64,000 bases of DNA from Nitrosomonas marina. GTDB taxonomy: Bacteria; Pseudomonadota; Gammaproteobacteria; Burkholderiales; Nitrosomonadaceae. The position numbers were made by a program, and so were the translations under genes. The stretch spans positions 62,001-126,000 of the forward strand of contig NZ_FOIA01000004.1 of NCBI RefSeq assembly GCF_900111605.1, read 5' to 3'. Shown here piece by piece: positions 1-9,460 of the stretch (positions are counted from its first letter, which is position 1; every line of letters starts with the position of its first letter). Below the pieces are notes generated by a model that saw only the letters and a program-made list of their open reading frames with translations, did not search any database and was not told where the DNA came from.

Positions 1-177
1 GTTCAACAAAATAAAAAGTCACCGTCAAAGCGCGGCATGCATCGGTCGCATGATGCGTTGAAGAATCCTCCCCTGGCAATAGAGCCGGGCACTGGCGAGG
101 TGCATCTGCGTCATCATATTAGTCCAAACGGTTATTATCGCGGAAAAAAAGTTGTAAACACCAAGTCGGACGATTAA
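1..177 (+). CDS. rpmF: 50S ribosomal protein L32 (5' end cut by window)
   Basis: The open frame from base 1 to a TAA at 175-177 encodes 58 residues beginning [20 protein letters not shown] and ending in a basic tail. This is the L32 signature; probably only the initiator and one or two residues lie outside the window. L32 is a small structural protein of the large ribosomal subunit. The rpmF-plsX-fabH order that follows is a classical bacterial arrangement linking ribosome and membrane-lipid synthesis, so co-transcription with plsX is likely. The family Cys residues of zinc-binding L32 forms are not visible, so this is the Cys-free type. Confidence 0.93.
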   Translation, partial: VQQNKKSPSKRGMHRSHDALKNPPLAIEPGTGEVHLRHHISPNGYYRGKKVVNTKSDD

Positions 178-246
178 CCTTTCTTTTCATCTTCTGTTTT
201 CTCCGTTTCAAGTGTTGATATACAGCTGGCCAGAAAGGCTTCGAAA

Positions 247-1257
247 TTGAATATAACAGTAGCGATCGATTGTATGGGGGGGGATCATGGCCCCCATGTG
301 ACTGTACCTTCGGCAATTAATTTTCTTCGTTGTGATCCTGAAGCCAATATCATTCTGGTAGGTATTCCGGAAGCCATCGAATCGGAGTTGCGGGTACAAA
401 AGATTAATTCCGGTCATCGCGGCATACAAATTCATCCGGCCAGCGAAATTGTCGGTATGGACGAATCGCCTGCGCTTGCGCTGCGCAACAAAAAAGATTC
501 ATCAATGCGTGTTGCAATCAATCTGGTCAAAACAGGTGAGGCTCAAGCTTGTATCAGTGCCGGCAATACTGGTGCGCTACTTGCTACATCGCGTTTCGTT
601 TTGAAAACGATTCCAGGAATTGATCGCCCCGCACTGGCGGTGATTTTGCCAACTGTAACCGGCCACACATATGTGCTGGATATGGGTGCCAATGTAAATT
701 GCACAGCAGAACATTTATTGCAGTTCGGCGTCATGGGCGCTTCACTAGTGTCTTCTGTTGAAAATAAAGTTGCGCCCAGTGTCGGGTTGCTGAATATCGG
801 CGAGGAGGAAATCAAAGGTAATGAAATCGTTAAACGGGCGGCTGATCTCCTTCGTAGTAGCGGGCTTAATTTTTATGGTAATGTAGAAGGCGATGATATT
901 TATAAAGGAACTACAGATGTTGTCGTTTGTGATGGTTTCGTCGGTAATGTCACGCTAAAAACATCAGAGGGGCTGGCACAGATGCTTGCAACTTATTTGC
1001 GCGAGGAGTTTAAACGTAACCTGTTGACAAAGCTGGCGGGTGTTTTTGCGGTGCCAGCTATCAATGCATTCAAGCGCCGAGTAGATCATCGTCAGTATAA
1101 CGGAGCAAGTTTTCTTGGGCTGAAAGGCATCGTGATTAAAAGTCATGGCTCTGCGGATACTATTGCTTTTACAGCTGCGATTAAACGAGCTTCGGATGAA
1201 GTGCGCGGAGGAATGTTACGCCGCATCAGCGAACGTGTAGCCGAACTTTCTCAATAA
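247..1257 (+). CDS. plsX: Phosphate acyltransferase PlsX
   Basis: PlsX converts acyl-ACP and phosphate to acyl-phosphate, the acyl donor for the first step of phospholipid synthesis; it acts at the inner face of the membrane. The 336-residue length is normal. The N-terminus [14 protein letters not shown] is the family hallmark, followed by [10 protein letters not shown] and [16 protein letters not shown] motifs. The start is a TTG at 247; no ATG or GTG lies closer to the conserved N-terminus. It sits 69 bp after rpmF and 42 bp before fabH, consistent with one operon. Confidence 0.95.
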   Translation: MNITVAIDCMGGDHGPHVTVPSAINFLRCDPEANIILVGIPEAIESELRVQKINSGHRGIQIHPASEIVGMDESPALALRNKKDSSMRVAINLVKTGEAQACISAGNTGALLATSRFVLKTIPGIDRPALAVILPTVTGHTYVLDMGANVNCTAEHLLQFGVMGASLVSSVENKVAPSVGLLNIGEEEIKGNEIVKRAADLLRSSGLNFYGNVEGDDIYKGTTDVVVCDGFVGNVTLKTSEGLAQMLATYLREEFKRNLLTKLAGVFAVPAINAFKRRVDHRQYNGASFLGLKGIVIKSHGSADTIAFTAAIKRASDEVRGGMLRRISERVAELSQ

Positions 1258-1299
1258 TCCTGAATGATTTTTTGATTGTTACGAAAAAATTTATAAATA

Positions 1300-2256
1300 A
1301 TGTATTCACGAATCACAGGAACCGGTAGCTATCTGCCCGAAAAGATTTTGACCAATCATGACTTGGAAAAAATGGTGGAGACAAGTGATGAATGGATACG
1401 AACACGCACAGGAATTACGCAACGACATATTGCGGAAAAAAGCCAAAAAGCAAGCGATCTTGCTTTGTATGCCAGCCAGGAGGCCATGAAAGCTGCGAAC
1501 ATTGCCAGCAGTGACATTGATCTGATTATAGTGGCTACAACGACGCCGGATATGGTCTTCCCTAGCACGGCCTGCATTTTACAGCATAAGCTGGGTGCGG
1601 ATAATTGCCCTGCCTTTGATGTGCAGGCTGTGTGCAGTGGTTTTGTATATGCGCTGGCTACTGCCGATCAGTTTATTCGTTCGGGAAAATGTAGAAATGC
1701 GCTTGTGGTTGGTACCGAGATTTATTCCAAAATACTGGATTGGAATGATCGCAGCACCTGTGTTCTATTTGGTGATGGTGCTGGTGCAGTTGTGTTGTCT
1801 CAGAGCGAGCAGCCCGGCATTTTATCGAGCCACTTGCATGCAAGTGGCAGTTATAAGGACGTATTGTCGGTGCCTGGCAGTATAGAGAGCGGCGCTGTTC
1901 AGGGTAATCCTTACATTAATATGGAAGGTGGCACGGTTTTTAAATTTGCAGTAAAAGTACTGGAAGATGTGGTGAGAGAAGCTGTTGAGGAGAACAAGTT
2001 GAAACCTTCGGATATCGACTGGCTGATACCCCATCAGGCCAATATACGTATTATACGTTCAACTGCGCAAAAGCTGGGCATACCGTTGGATAAAGTCGTT
2101 GTGACAGTTGATAAGCATGGTAATACATCAGCCGCATCCATTCCGTTGGCATTGGATATTGCGGTTAAGGATGGGCGTATCCGTCAAGATCAGCTAGTGC
2201 TGCTAGAGGGCGTTGGCGGCGGTTTTACCTGGGGAGCGGTACTACTTCGCTGGTGA
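1300..2256 (+). CDS. fabH: 3-oxoacyl-ACP synthase III (KAS III)
   Basis: FabH starts each fatty acid by condensing acetyl-CoA with malonyl-ACP. The 318 residues have the usual length. The visible Cys-His-Asn triad is: Cys in the [10 protein letters not shown] motif near residue 112, His in PHQANIRI near 244, and Asn in [10 protein letters not shown] near 275. N-terminal [13 protein letters not shown] is typical. It ends four bases into the possible upstream start of fabD, so translation is probably coupled. Confidence 0.96.
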   Translation: MYSRITGTGSYLPEKILTNHDLEKMVETSDEWIRTRTGITQRHIAEKSQKASDLALYASQEAMKAANIASSDIDLIIVATTTPDMVFPSTACILQHKLGADNCPAFDVQAVCSGFVYALATADQFIRSGKCRNALVVGTEIYSKILDWNDRSTCVLFGDGAGAVVLSQSEQPGILSSHLHASGSYKDVLSVPGSIESGAVQGNPYINMEGGTVFKFAVKVLEDVVREAVEENKLKPSDIDWLIPHQANIRIIRSTAQKLGIPLDKVVVTVDKHGNTSAASIPLALDIAVKDGRIRQDQLVLLEGVGGGFTWGAVLLRW

Positions 2257-2261
2257 TATTG

Positions 2262-3200
2262 ATGAAATTTGCATTTGTTTTTCCTGGTCAGGGCTCGCAG
2301 TCGATCGGCATGATGAATAATTATGCAGATGTACCGGCTATACGTGAAACATTTGACGAAGCGTCCGATGTGTTAAGTCAGGATTTCTGGTCGTTGGCGA
2401 GCGATGGCCCGGCAGAATTACTGAATCTGACAGTCAATACCCAGCCGCTTATGCTGACGGCGGGTGTAGCGGTATATCGATGTTGGCAGGCACTGGGGGG
2501 TGACCGGCCTGCGTTCCTGGCTGGCCACAGTTTAGGTGAATATACTGCGTTGGTTGCCGGGGGAGCGCTAAACTTCTCTGATGCGCTCGAGTTAGTACGT
2601 TTCCGTGCTCGTGAAATGCAACAGTCAGTTCCTGAAGGTGTTGGTGGAATGGCCGCGATACTGGGTTTGGAAGATGCGGTTATTGAAGCGATCTGCCAGG
2701 ATATTACAGAATCAGCCGACCAGGAGTCCATTGAGGCTGCCAATTATAATTCGCCGGGTCAGGTGGTCATCGCCGGCCATAAGAGTGCGGTGTTGAAAGC
2801 TATCGAGATGGCCAAGGAAAAAGGGGCGAAGCGGGCAGTAATGCTGCCGATGAGTATTCCATCACACTGCCGGTTGATGAAACCGGCTGCGGACAAAATG
2901 CAGCATCAGCTATCTCACACAGCCATGCGTTCCCCCGATATACCAATTATTCATAATGTCGATGTGCAAGTACACGATAATGTGGATACGATCAAGGGGG
3001 TTTTAACGAGTCAGCTATATAGTCCGATACGATGGGTTGATACGATAAAAACACTTGCTGCTGAAGGTGTTACGCATATTGCTGAATGCGGCCCGGGGAA
3101 CGTTTTAACCGGACTTAACAAGCGTATCGACCGCAGTGTCCAGTATCTGTCATTTTCGAGCAGTGATGCGGTCAAAAAGGGGCGCGACGTTCTTTCGTGA
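2262..3200 (+). CDS. fabD: Malonyl-CoA:ACP transacylase
   Basis: FabD loads malonyl groups onto ACP for chain elongation. The protein begins MKFAFVFPGQGSQ, the canonical N-terminus, so the ATG at 2262 is preferred to the GTG at 2253 that overlaps fabH. The nucleophile elbow GHSLGEYTALVAGG contains the active Ser; the catalytic His is in the SIPSHCRLM stretch; the substrate Gln is in the early GQGSQ motif. About 312 residues, the normal size. It lies between fabH and fabG in the fatty-acid operon. Confidence 0.96.
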   Translation: MKFAFVFPGQGSQSIGMMNNYADVPAIRETFDEASDVLSQDFWSLASDGPAELLNLTVNTQPLMLTAGVAVYRCWQALGGDRPAFLAGHSLGEYTALVAGGALNFSDALELVRFRAREMQQSVPEGVGGMAAILGLEDAVIEAICQDITESADQESIEAANYNSPGQVVIAGHKSAVLKAIEMAKEKGAKRAVMLPMSIPSHCRLMKPAADKMQHQLSHTAMRSPDIPIIHNVDVQVHDNVDTIKGVLTSQLYSPIRWVDTIKTLAAEGVTHIAECGPGNVLTGLNKRIDRSVQYLSFSSSDAVKKGRDVLS

Positions 3201-3260
3201 TAACACACTGGCAGTATTCGGGCATAATACGTGCCAGCAAGAATTTTATGGAGTCTGAAT

Positions 3261-3998
3261 TTGCAAAATAGGATTGCATTAGTTACAGGTGCGAGCCGCG
3301 GTATAGGGCGGGCAATTGCACAGAAGCTTGGGTCGCATGGCGCCATAGTAATTGGTACGGCTACAACGCAGACAGGTGCGGATTCGATTGGCCAATATCT
3401 GAGTAATGCGGGCATTCGAGGGGCTGGAAGCGTTCTGAATGTAAGAGATGCTGATCAGGTTAATAGTGCGTTCGAAGCTATCCGTGAGAAATTTGGTGAA
3501 GTTGAAATTTTAGTCAACAATGCAGGGATTACGCGTGATAATCTTCTTGTGCGCATGAAGGACGAAGAATGGGATGAAATTATGGAAACCAATCTCAAAT
3601 CTGTTTTTCGATTGTGCAGAACTGTGTTGCGTGCCATGATGAAAGCGCGTTATGGGCGTATTATTAATATTTCTTCTGTAGTAGGTACTATTGGAAATAT
3701 AGGGCAGGCAAACTATGCGGCCGCCAAGGCGGGTATGTTTGGTTTTGGTAAATCTCTCGCGCGCGAGGTGGGCAGCCGTAATATTACGGTCAATTGTGTG
3801 GCACCCGGCTTTATCGATACCGATATGACCAGGGCGCTCAGTGAAGAACAACAACAAAGCCTGATTCAGCACGTCCCGTTAGGAAGACTGGGGGCCGCTG
3901 AGGAGGTTGCATCGGCAGTTGCTTTTCTGGCCTCTTCTGAGGCCGGTTACATTACCGGTTCAACGCTGCATGTCAATGGCGGTATGTATATGGATTAA
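3261..3998 (+). CDS. fabG: 3-oxoacyl-ACP reductase
   Basis: FabG is the NADPH-dependent short-chain dehydrogenase that reduces 3-oxoacyl-ACP. Visible motifs are TGASRGIG (cofactor binding), NNAGITRDNL, INISSVVG (catalytic Ser) and YAAAKAG (catalytic Tyr/Lys). The start is assigned to a TTG at 3261, giving MQNRIALVTGASRG and 245 residues, close to the usual 244; a GGAG at 3250-3253 is well placed. A GTG at 3231 would add ten residues unlike the family. Next is acpP, after a 160-bp gap that holds its own promoter. Confidence 0.95.
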   Translation: MQNRIALVTGASRGIGRAIAQKLGSHGAIVIGTATTQTGADSIGQYLSNAGIRGAGSVLNVRDADQVNSAFEAIREKFGEVEILVNNAGITRDNLLVRMKDEEWDEIMETNLKSVFRLCRTVLRAMMKARYGRIINISSVVGTIGNIGQANYAAAKAGMFGFGKSLAREVGSRNITVNCVAPGFIDTDMTRALSEEQQQSLIQHVPLGRLGAAEEVASAVAFLASSEAGYITGSTLHVNGGMYMD

Positions 3999-4088
3999 CA
4001 ATGAGTGCGAGTGTTACTCAACTATTTGTTTTTATTGTAAAAAACTTGCAAAATGTTGTTGGCCGCCTGCACGAACACAAGCCAGATA

Positions 4089-4156
4089 TTTGTTTTGCAG
4101 ATTTTTAAAATTTGTTAATATATCAAAATCTTTTTCTTATTTTGAAGGAAGCATTT
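4089..4156 (+). promoter_or_regulatory. Candidate promoter and ribosome-binding site of acpP
   Basis: The 160 bp between fabG and acpP is AT-rich. A TTGCAG near 4094 and a TTAATA near 4116 resemble -35 and -10 elements with a usable spacer, and GAAGGAAG lies just before the ATG at 4159. A separate acpP promoter fits the very high expression of ACP in bacteria. The assignment is by eye only. Confidence 0.4.
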
Positions 4157-4158
4157 AA

Positions 4159-4398
4159 ATGGAAAACGTAGAACAGCGCATTAAAAAAATCGTAGCTGAA
4201 CAACTTGGTGTAAAAGAAGAGGAAGTCAAGAATGAGTCATCATTTGTAAACGATTTGGGAGCAGATTCTCTGGATACAGTGGAGTTGGTAATGGCGCTTG
4301 AAGAAGAATTTGAATGCGAAATTCCAGATGAACAGGCTGAAAAAATCAATACTGTTCAAGAAGCAATTGATTACGTTACTGAGAACGCAGGTAATTAA
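4159..4398 (+). CDS. acpP: Acyl carrier protein
   Basis: This 79-residue acidic protein carries growing acyl chains in fatty-acid synthesis on a 4'-phosphopantetheine attached to Ser in the [18 protein letters not shown] motif near residue 37. Length and charge are typical. A good GAAGGAAG ribosome-binding site precedes the ATG. It is flanked by fabG and fabF, the standard arrangement, and feeds all the Fab enzymes of this operon and PlsX. Confidence 0.98.
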   Translation: MENVEQRIKKIVAEQLGVKEEEVKNESSFVNDLGADSLDTVELVMALEEEFECEIPDEQAEKINTVQEAIDYVTENAGN

Positions 4399-4426
4399 CA
4401 CTTATTTGTAATTGAACGGAGTTATT

Positions 4427-5668
4427 TTGTCCAAACGCAGGGTGGTTGTAACCGGGATGGGTATTATCTCACCCGTTGGCAATACAATTTCAGAAGCATG
4501 GGAAAATGTAACCGCTGGCAAGTCGGGTATCCGCCGTATTACCCGGTTTGACGCATCAGCTTTTACCTCACAAATTGCAGGAGAAGTAGAAGGTTTTGAT
4601 GTCAGTGAATATTTACCAGTCAAAGAGGCGCGCCGTATGGATGTTTTCATTCATTACGGTATGGCAGCTGCAATACAGTCCATAAAGAATGCAGGCATAG
4701 AAGACATATCCGGTCTGGAGGCTGAACGTATCGGTGTAAATATTGGTTCTGGAATAGGTGGTTTGCCTATGATCGAGAATACTGATGAAGCCTATCATAA
4801 AGGTGGGCCGCGTAAAATCTCCCCTTTTTTTATTCCCAGTACAATCATTAACATGATTTCGGGTAATTTGTCCATAAAATATGGTTACAAAGGGCCCAAT
4901 CTTGCAATCGTAACTGCATGCACAACAGCCACGCACAGTATTGGAAATTCTGCGCGCATGATTGAATATGATGATGTCGATATCATGATTTGCGGAGGAG
5001 CTGAGTCCTGCGTTACTCCATTGGCAATAGGTGGATTCGCGGCTGCCAAGGCATTGTCGGTGAGTAATGATAATCCACAAACAGCGAGTCGGCCTTGGGA
5101 CCTGTCGCGGGATGGTTTCGTGTTGGGAGAAGGCGCAGGGGTATTGGTGCTGGAAGAAATGGAACATGCCAAAAGCAGGGGAGCGACTATTTACGCAGAG
5201 CTGGCAGGATTCGGTATGAGTGCAGACGCCTATCATATGACTGCACCCAGTGAAGACGGAGAGGGCGCATCACGGTGTATGGAAAATGCACTAAAAAATG
5301 CGCGAATGAATCCATCGGAGATTGATTATGTGAATGCGCATGGAACGTCAACACCTTTAGGCGATATTGCAGAGACAATCGCTGTCAAACGTTGTTTTGG
5401 TGAGCATGCCATGAAACTGGCGGTGAATTCGACAAAATCAATGACCGGACACTTACTCGGTGCTGCGGGGGGGATCGAAGCTATATTTTCTACATTAGCT
5501 GTTTATCATCAGATATCACCACCGACAATCAACCTTGAAAATCAGGATGCGCAATGTGATCTCGATTACGTCGCCAATGAAGCGCGGGAAATGAAAATTG
5601 AGGCTGCATTGTCTAATTCTTTTGGTTTTGGTGGTACCAATGGCACGTTAGTATTTCGTAAAGTGTAG
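4427..5668 (+). CDS. fabF: 3-oxoacyl-ACP synthase II (KAS II)
   Basis: FabF performs the elongating condensation of acyl-ACP with malonyl-ACP. The catalytic triad is visible: Cys in TACTTATHSIGN, His in NAHGTSTPLGD and His in KSMTGHLLGAAGG. The start is set at the TTG at 4427 (SKRRVVVTGMGIISPVG), which has an ACGGAG 5-6 bases upstream; a TTG at 4412 would add five residues. The protein is about 413 residues, normal for FabF. mltG follows after 16 bp. Confidence 0.96.
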   Translation: MSKRRVVVTGMGIISPVGNTISEAWENVTAGKSGIRRITRFDASAFTSQIAGEVEGFDVSEYLPVKEARRMDVFIHYGMAAAIQSIKNAGIEDISGLEAERIGVNIGSGIGGLPMIENTDEAYHKGGPRKISPFFIPSTIINMISGNLSIKYGYKGPNLAIVTACTTATHSIGNSARMIEYDDVDIMICGGAESCVTPLAIGGFAAAKALSVSNDNPQTASRPWDLSRDGFVLGEGAGVLVLEEMEHAKSRGATIYAELAGFGMSADAYHMTAPSEDGEGASRCMENALKNARMNPSEIDYVNAHGTSTPLGDIAETIAVKRCFGEHAMKLAVNSTKSMTGHLLGAAGGIEAIFSTLAVYHQISPPTINLENQDAQCDLDYVANEAREMKIEAALSNSFGFGGTNGTLVFRKV

Positions 5669-5684
5669 ATAGATTCGTTGGCGC

Positions 5685-6692
5685 ATGCTTTCGCTAAAAC
5701 GCCTGTTTATTTTTCTCTTCGGATTTGTTTTTATAGCCATCCTGACTCTAGGATGGCTTTATTATCATTATCATCGCAATTTACCTTTGCCGGTTGTGCC
5801 TTATGAGTTTTCAATTGAACCAGGCAGCAATTTAAAGCAGATAAGTAGCCAATTGGTTCATGAAGGTATACTTCCAAACAGCTGGTCCTTCGTTTTGTTA
5901 TCACGCTTGCTTGGAAAAGAGTCGGCCATCAAGGCCGGTGACTATCGACTGACACAGGAAATTTCTCAAATAGCCCTGCTGGCATACCTGATTAAAGGTG
6001 ATATACGGCAAAATGAAGTCAGATTTATTGAAGGTTGGACATTTTCTCAGTTCATGGAAGCGTTGTATGCACACCCAAACATACAGAATACAACCATCGG
6101 ATTGAATGAAGAAGAAATTCTTCGTTTAATTGGCGCCAGCGAAAATGCCGCAGAGGGTCTTTTCTTTCCTGATACCTATTACGTTATTAAAAACAGTAAG
6201 GATGTAGAGGTCTTGCAACGCGCCTATCGGGCAATGCAAAAACATTTACAGGAAGCCTGGTCAATGCGGAAGGATTCATTGCCGCTGGAATCTCCGTATG
6301 AAGCGCTGATTCTAGCATCTATAGTCGAGAAAGAAACCGGATTGGACAGTGATCGTGCAGAGATTGCGGGCGTTTTTATCAATCGGTTGCGTATCGGTAT
6401 GCGCTTGCAAACTGACCCGACTGTGATTTACGGTCTAGGAAACCAGTTTGATGGTAATTTGCGTAAAATAGATCTGCAGACGGATCATGACTACAATACC
6501 TATACACGTTCCGGTTTGCCGCCAACCCCGATAGCAATGCCCGGTCTTGCATCTATTTATGCAGCAGTTAATCCGGCAGCGACCGATTCACTCTATTTTG
6601 TTGCAAAAGGTAATGGAGAGTCGATTTTTTCTACCAACCTCGCAGACCATAATCGGGCTGTCGCTAAGTATCAGCGACAGCAAAAAAAATAA
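5685..6692 (+). CDS. mltG: Endolytic murein transglycosylase MltG (YceG-like)
   Basis: MltG is an inner-membrane lytic transglycosylase thought to cut nascent glycan strands and end their elongation. The 335 residues begin with one hydrophobic anchor (about residues 7-27), followed by a LysM-like region and the YceG core. The catalytic Glu is in the ILASIVEKETG motif near residue 213, followed by AGVFINRLRIGMRLQTDPTVIYG. Placement after fabF is common in proteobacteria, although pabC and tmk, frequent neighbours, are absent here. Confidence 0.93.
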   Translation: MLSLKRLFIFLFGFVFIAILTLGWLYYHYHRNLPLPVVPYEFSIEPGSNLKQISSQLVHEGILPNSWSFVLLSRLLGKESAIKAGDYRLTQEISQIALLAYLIKGDIRQNEVRFIEGWTFSQFMEALYAHPNIQNTTIGLNEEEILRLIGASENAAEGLFFPDTYYVIKNSKDVEVLQRAYRAMQKHLQEAWSMRKDSLPLESPYEALILASIVEKETGLDSDRAEIAGVFINRLRIGMRLQTDPTVIYGLGNQFDGNLRKIDLQTDHDYNTYTRSGLPPTPIAMPGLASIYAAVNPAATDSLYFVAKGNGESIFSTNLADHNRAVAKYQRQQKK

Positions 6693-6735
6693 AAATGTTA
6701 AGCCAAAAATTTACATCTGAAATCTGTGAGATTGC

Positions 6736-9336
6736 ATGACTCAATTTTCGATTGTTGTTCCGACACTGAATGAGTCAGAAAATATAGATTTACTGTTAGC
6801 ACGTCTTTTTGCATTAAATATTCCATCCGACACGTTTGAAGTTATTTTTGTCGACGACAGTTCAAACGACGGCACACCCGAGAAAATACGCAACTGGCAG
6901 AAACATACCAATATACATTTGATCGAGAGATCCGGTAAACCAGATTTGACGGCTTCGATTCTGGCCGGAACGGATGCAGCACAAAGCGATATCATTGTTG
7001 TCATGGACGCCGATTTAAGCCATCCGCACGAGCAGTTAAAAGCCTTGGTTGAACCTTTACTGCATGATCAATATGATGTGGTTATTGGCAGTCGGTATAT
7101 AGATGGGGGTGGTGTTCATGGATGGCCTTTTTATAGGCATATGCTGTCGCGCATTGGCGGCTGGCTGGCTCGCCCTTTTTGTGATGTCAGTGACGCGACC
7201 TCAGGCTTTTTTGCATTTCGGCGCGAGTTCGCCGCGACCGTTTCAAAACAGGCCCACGGTTACAAGATTTTACTCGAGATTCTGATGGCCAACGACGGTA
7301 ATCTGCGTATCAAAGAGATTCCAATCTGTTTTCGTGACCGTGCACATGGTGCTTCTAAGCTTTCATTTTCTCATCAACTGACTTATTTGCAGCGCTTGAT
7401 GACACTGGCAGGCGGTTCGGTTTCCGCAGGTACAGCAGGTCGTTTTGCAGTAGTAGGGTTGTTGGGCATGGTGGCCGATGTTCTAATGTTCCAGTGGATG
7501 ATCAGTCGCGAAACCGGGCTCGCTCTGGCGCATATTGCCAGTTTTCTGGTAGCGATTTGCATAAATTATGCAATGAACGCAACTTGGTCGTTTCGTGCCA
7601 ACGATATTTACCATTTGCAGTGGACTCAGTTTATACGTTTTCTTACGATTGGCGCGCTTTCGCTGCTGTTGCGAGGCGGAGTGCTTGCGTTATGTGTGCA
7701 TATACTGAATATGTCGCCATCTGTGGCCATATTTCCTGCCATTGCTGCAACTGCCATGGTTAACTATCTGGGCACCGCTTTTTATGTTTTTCCAAACGGG
7801 CAACATTTTCCATCGCAGCATATGCGCTGGCGTGTTGCTGCAGTCGGTGTCGTGGGATTCTGTATTCTGTTACGCCTAATCTATCTTGGTCTTGCGCAAC
7901 TAATACCGGATGAGGCTTATTACTGGCAATATGCTCAACATATGGATTTGAGTTTTTATGATCATCCACCGATGGTTGCCTGGCTGATCTGGTTGAGCAC
8001 TGCCATTTTTGGTGATAATGAAGCGGGAGTGCGTGCAGGGGCATTTGTGTGCAGTCTGTTGGTGTTGGGGTTTCTTTATGCTTACGCGCAGAATCTATAC
8101 GATAAATCAACTGCATTCCGGGCGATACTGTTGTTTTCTGTGTTGCCAATGGGTTTTGCATCCGGATTTTTGATGACACCGGATGCTCCGCTGGCAGCCG
8201 CCTGGATGGCTGCGCTTTTTTTTATGGAGCGGGCGCTTGTCGCGGATCAACAGTCGGCATGGCTGGGTGTGGGTGTGGCATTCGGCCTCGGCATGCTATC
8301 CAAATATACATTGGGCTTACTGGGGCTGGCTGCGTTGGTTTTTGTGTTAATCGATCCTGTGGCACGCCGATCGATGGCGCGACCGCACCTTTATCTGGCG
8401 ATTATTCTTGCATTGCTTATTTTTTCACCGGTGTTAATCTGGAATTTCCAGCATGACTGGGCGTCTTTTGTATTTCAATCGACGCGACATGTGGCAAACA
8501 GCAGTCAGTTTTCAGTTCATTTTTTGATTATTTACATAATCATTCTGTTAACACCTGTTGGTTTTCTTGCTGCGGTTCTGGCGCTGACTCAACACGCTGG
8601 TAGCGAAAAACAGAATATATTTCCATACAAATCAGGAGCCAGAAAGCAGCTGTTTATACAGATCATGACCGGTGTACCGTTTTTGGTGTTTCTGGTTTTC
8701 AGTACATTCGACCATCCAAAATTTCATTGGACAGGACCTATCTGGCTTGCGGTATTGCCGTCTATCGCCTGGATGCTTGTTAAAACGGAAGGTGTGAACA
8801 GATTTGCTGCCTGGGTGCAGCGTACATGGCAACATACAATCGCGATTTGTCTGCTAGTGTATGCATTTACTTTGCATTATCTTGTTCTGGGAGTGCCAGG
8901 AATCCCTTATCATTTGTTCACAGAGCATTATTTTTGGCGCGAAACAACCTATGTGGTTGAGCAGATTGCGGAAGAAGTCAGAAAGCAATCCGGTATGGAA
9001 CCAATAGTTGTCGGTATGAGTAAATGGTCGGTTGCAAGCAGTTTATATTTCTATAATCATGCGCGTGGTGATCTTGATATTCGCTCGCGAAATTTGTTTG
9101 GTGACAGTGGCGCAATGTACAGTTACTGGTTTCCATCTCAGCTACCTACAAACAGAGCAATTATTCAGGTTGGCATGAAACCGGCTCACCTGGATCAAAT
9201 TCGCGAGGGTGATAATTTGAAACAAATGCTGATTCAACCCGGTGCAGTTCAGTATCGTACGATCCATAACAATGGAATAGTTCTAAGACGTGTCTATTTT
9301 CGTGTAGCCAGAGGGTTTAAAGGAGTGCCCGCTTGA
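6736..9336 (+). CDS. Three-part glycosyltransferase: GT2 polyprenyl-phosphate sugar synthase + GtrA + PMT/ArnT-like GT
   Basis: 866 residues with three recognisable modules. Residues 1-225 are a family-2 glycosyltransferase of the dolichyl-phosphate-mannose synthase/GtrB type (SIVVPTLNESENI, VDDSSNDGT, and the metal-binding MDADLSHP near 94). Residues about 234-352 are a four-helix GtrA-like domain, proposed in the family to flip lipid-linked sugars. Residues about 365-866 are a polytopic transferase of the PMT/ArnT clan, with the acidic LIPDEAYYW and YDHPPMVAWLIW loops and a TPDAPL motif. Together these would make a lipid-phosphate sugar, flip it and transfer it outside the membrane. The acceptor is unknown. 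No frameshift or internal start is evident, so it appears to be a true fusion. Confidence 0.85.
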   Translation: MTQFSIVVPTLNESENIDLLLARLFALNIPSDTFEVIFVDDSSNDGTPEKIRNWQKHTNIHLIERSGKPDLTASILAGTDAAQSDIIVVMDADLSHPHEQLKALVEPLLHDQYDVVIGSRYIDGGGVHGWPFYRHMLSRIGGWLARPFCDVSDATSGFFAFRREFAATVSKQAHGYKILLEILMANDGNLRIKEIPICFRDRAHGASKLSFSHQLTYLQRLMTLAGGSVSAGTAGRFAVVGLLGMVADVLMFQWMISRETGLALAHIASFLVAICINYAMNATWSFRANDIYHLQWTQFIRFLTIGALSLLLRGGVLALCVHILNMSPSVAIFPAIAATAMVNYLGTAFYVFPNGQHFPSQHMRWRVAAVGVVGFCILLRLIYLGLAQLIPDEAYYWQYAQHMDLSFYDHPPMVAWLIWLSTAIFGDNEAGVRAGAFVCSLLVLGFLYAYAQNLYDKSTAFRAILLFSVLPMGFASGFLMTPDAPLAAAWMAALFFMERALVADQQSAWLGVGVAFGLGMLSKYTLGLLGLAALVFVLIDPVARRSMARPHLYLAIILALLIFSPVLIWNFQHDWASFVFQSTRHVANSSQFSVHFLIIYIIILLTPVGFLAAVLALTQHAGSEKQNIFPYKSGARKQLFIQIMTGVPFLVFLVFSTFDHPKFHWTGPIWLAVLPSIAWMLVKTEGVNRFAAWVQRTWQHTIAICLLVYAFTLHYLVLGVPGIPYHLFTEHYFWRETTYVVEQIAEEVRKQSGMEPIVVGMSKWSVASSLYFYNHARGDLDIRSRNLFGDSGAMYSYWFPSQLPTNRAIIQVGMKPAHLDQIREGDNLKQMLIQPGAVQYRTIHNNGIVLRRVYFRVARGFKGVPA

Positions 9337-9460
9337 GAGGCGTTTCATCTTTTTTCTGCTTGCTGAACAGCATTCTCATAATAATCTCGTCAAACTAATT
9401 TGCATCAACCGAGATTTATGTCGACAGTTTAATATATGACAAAACCGTTAATTATCCCGG

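Noticed and set aside
4613..5236. 207-codon minus-strand frame inside fabF
   Set aside because: It is antisense to the strongly conserved fabF and has no independent support; typical shadow frame.
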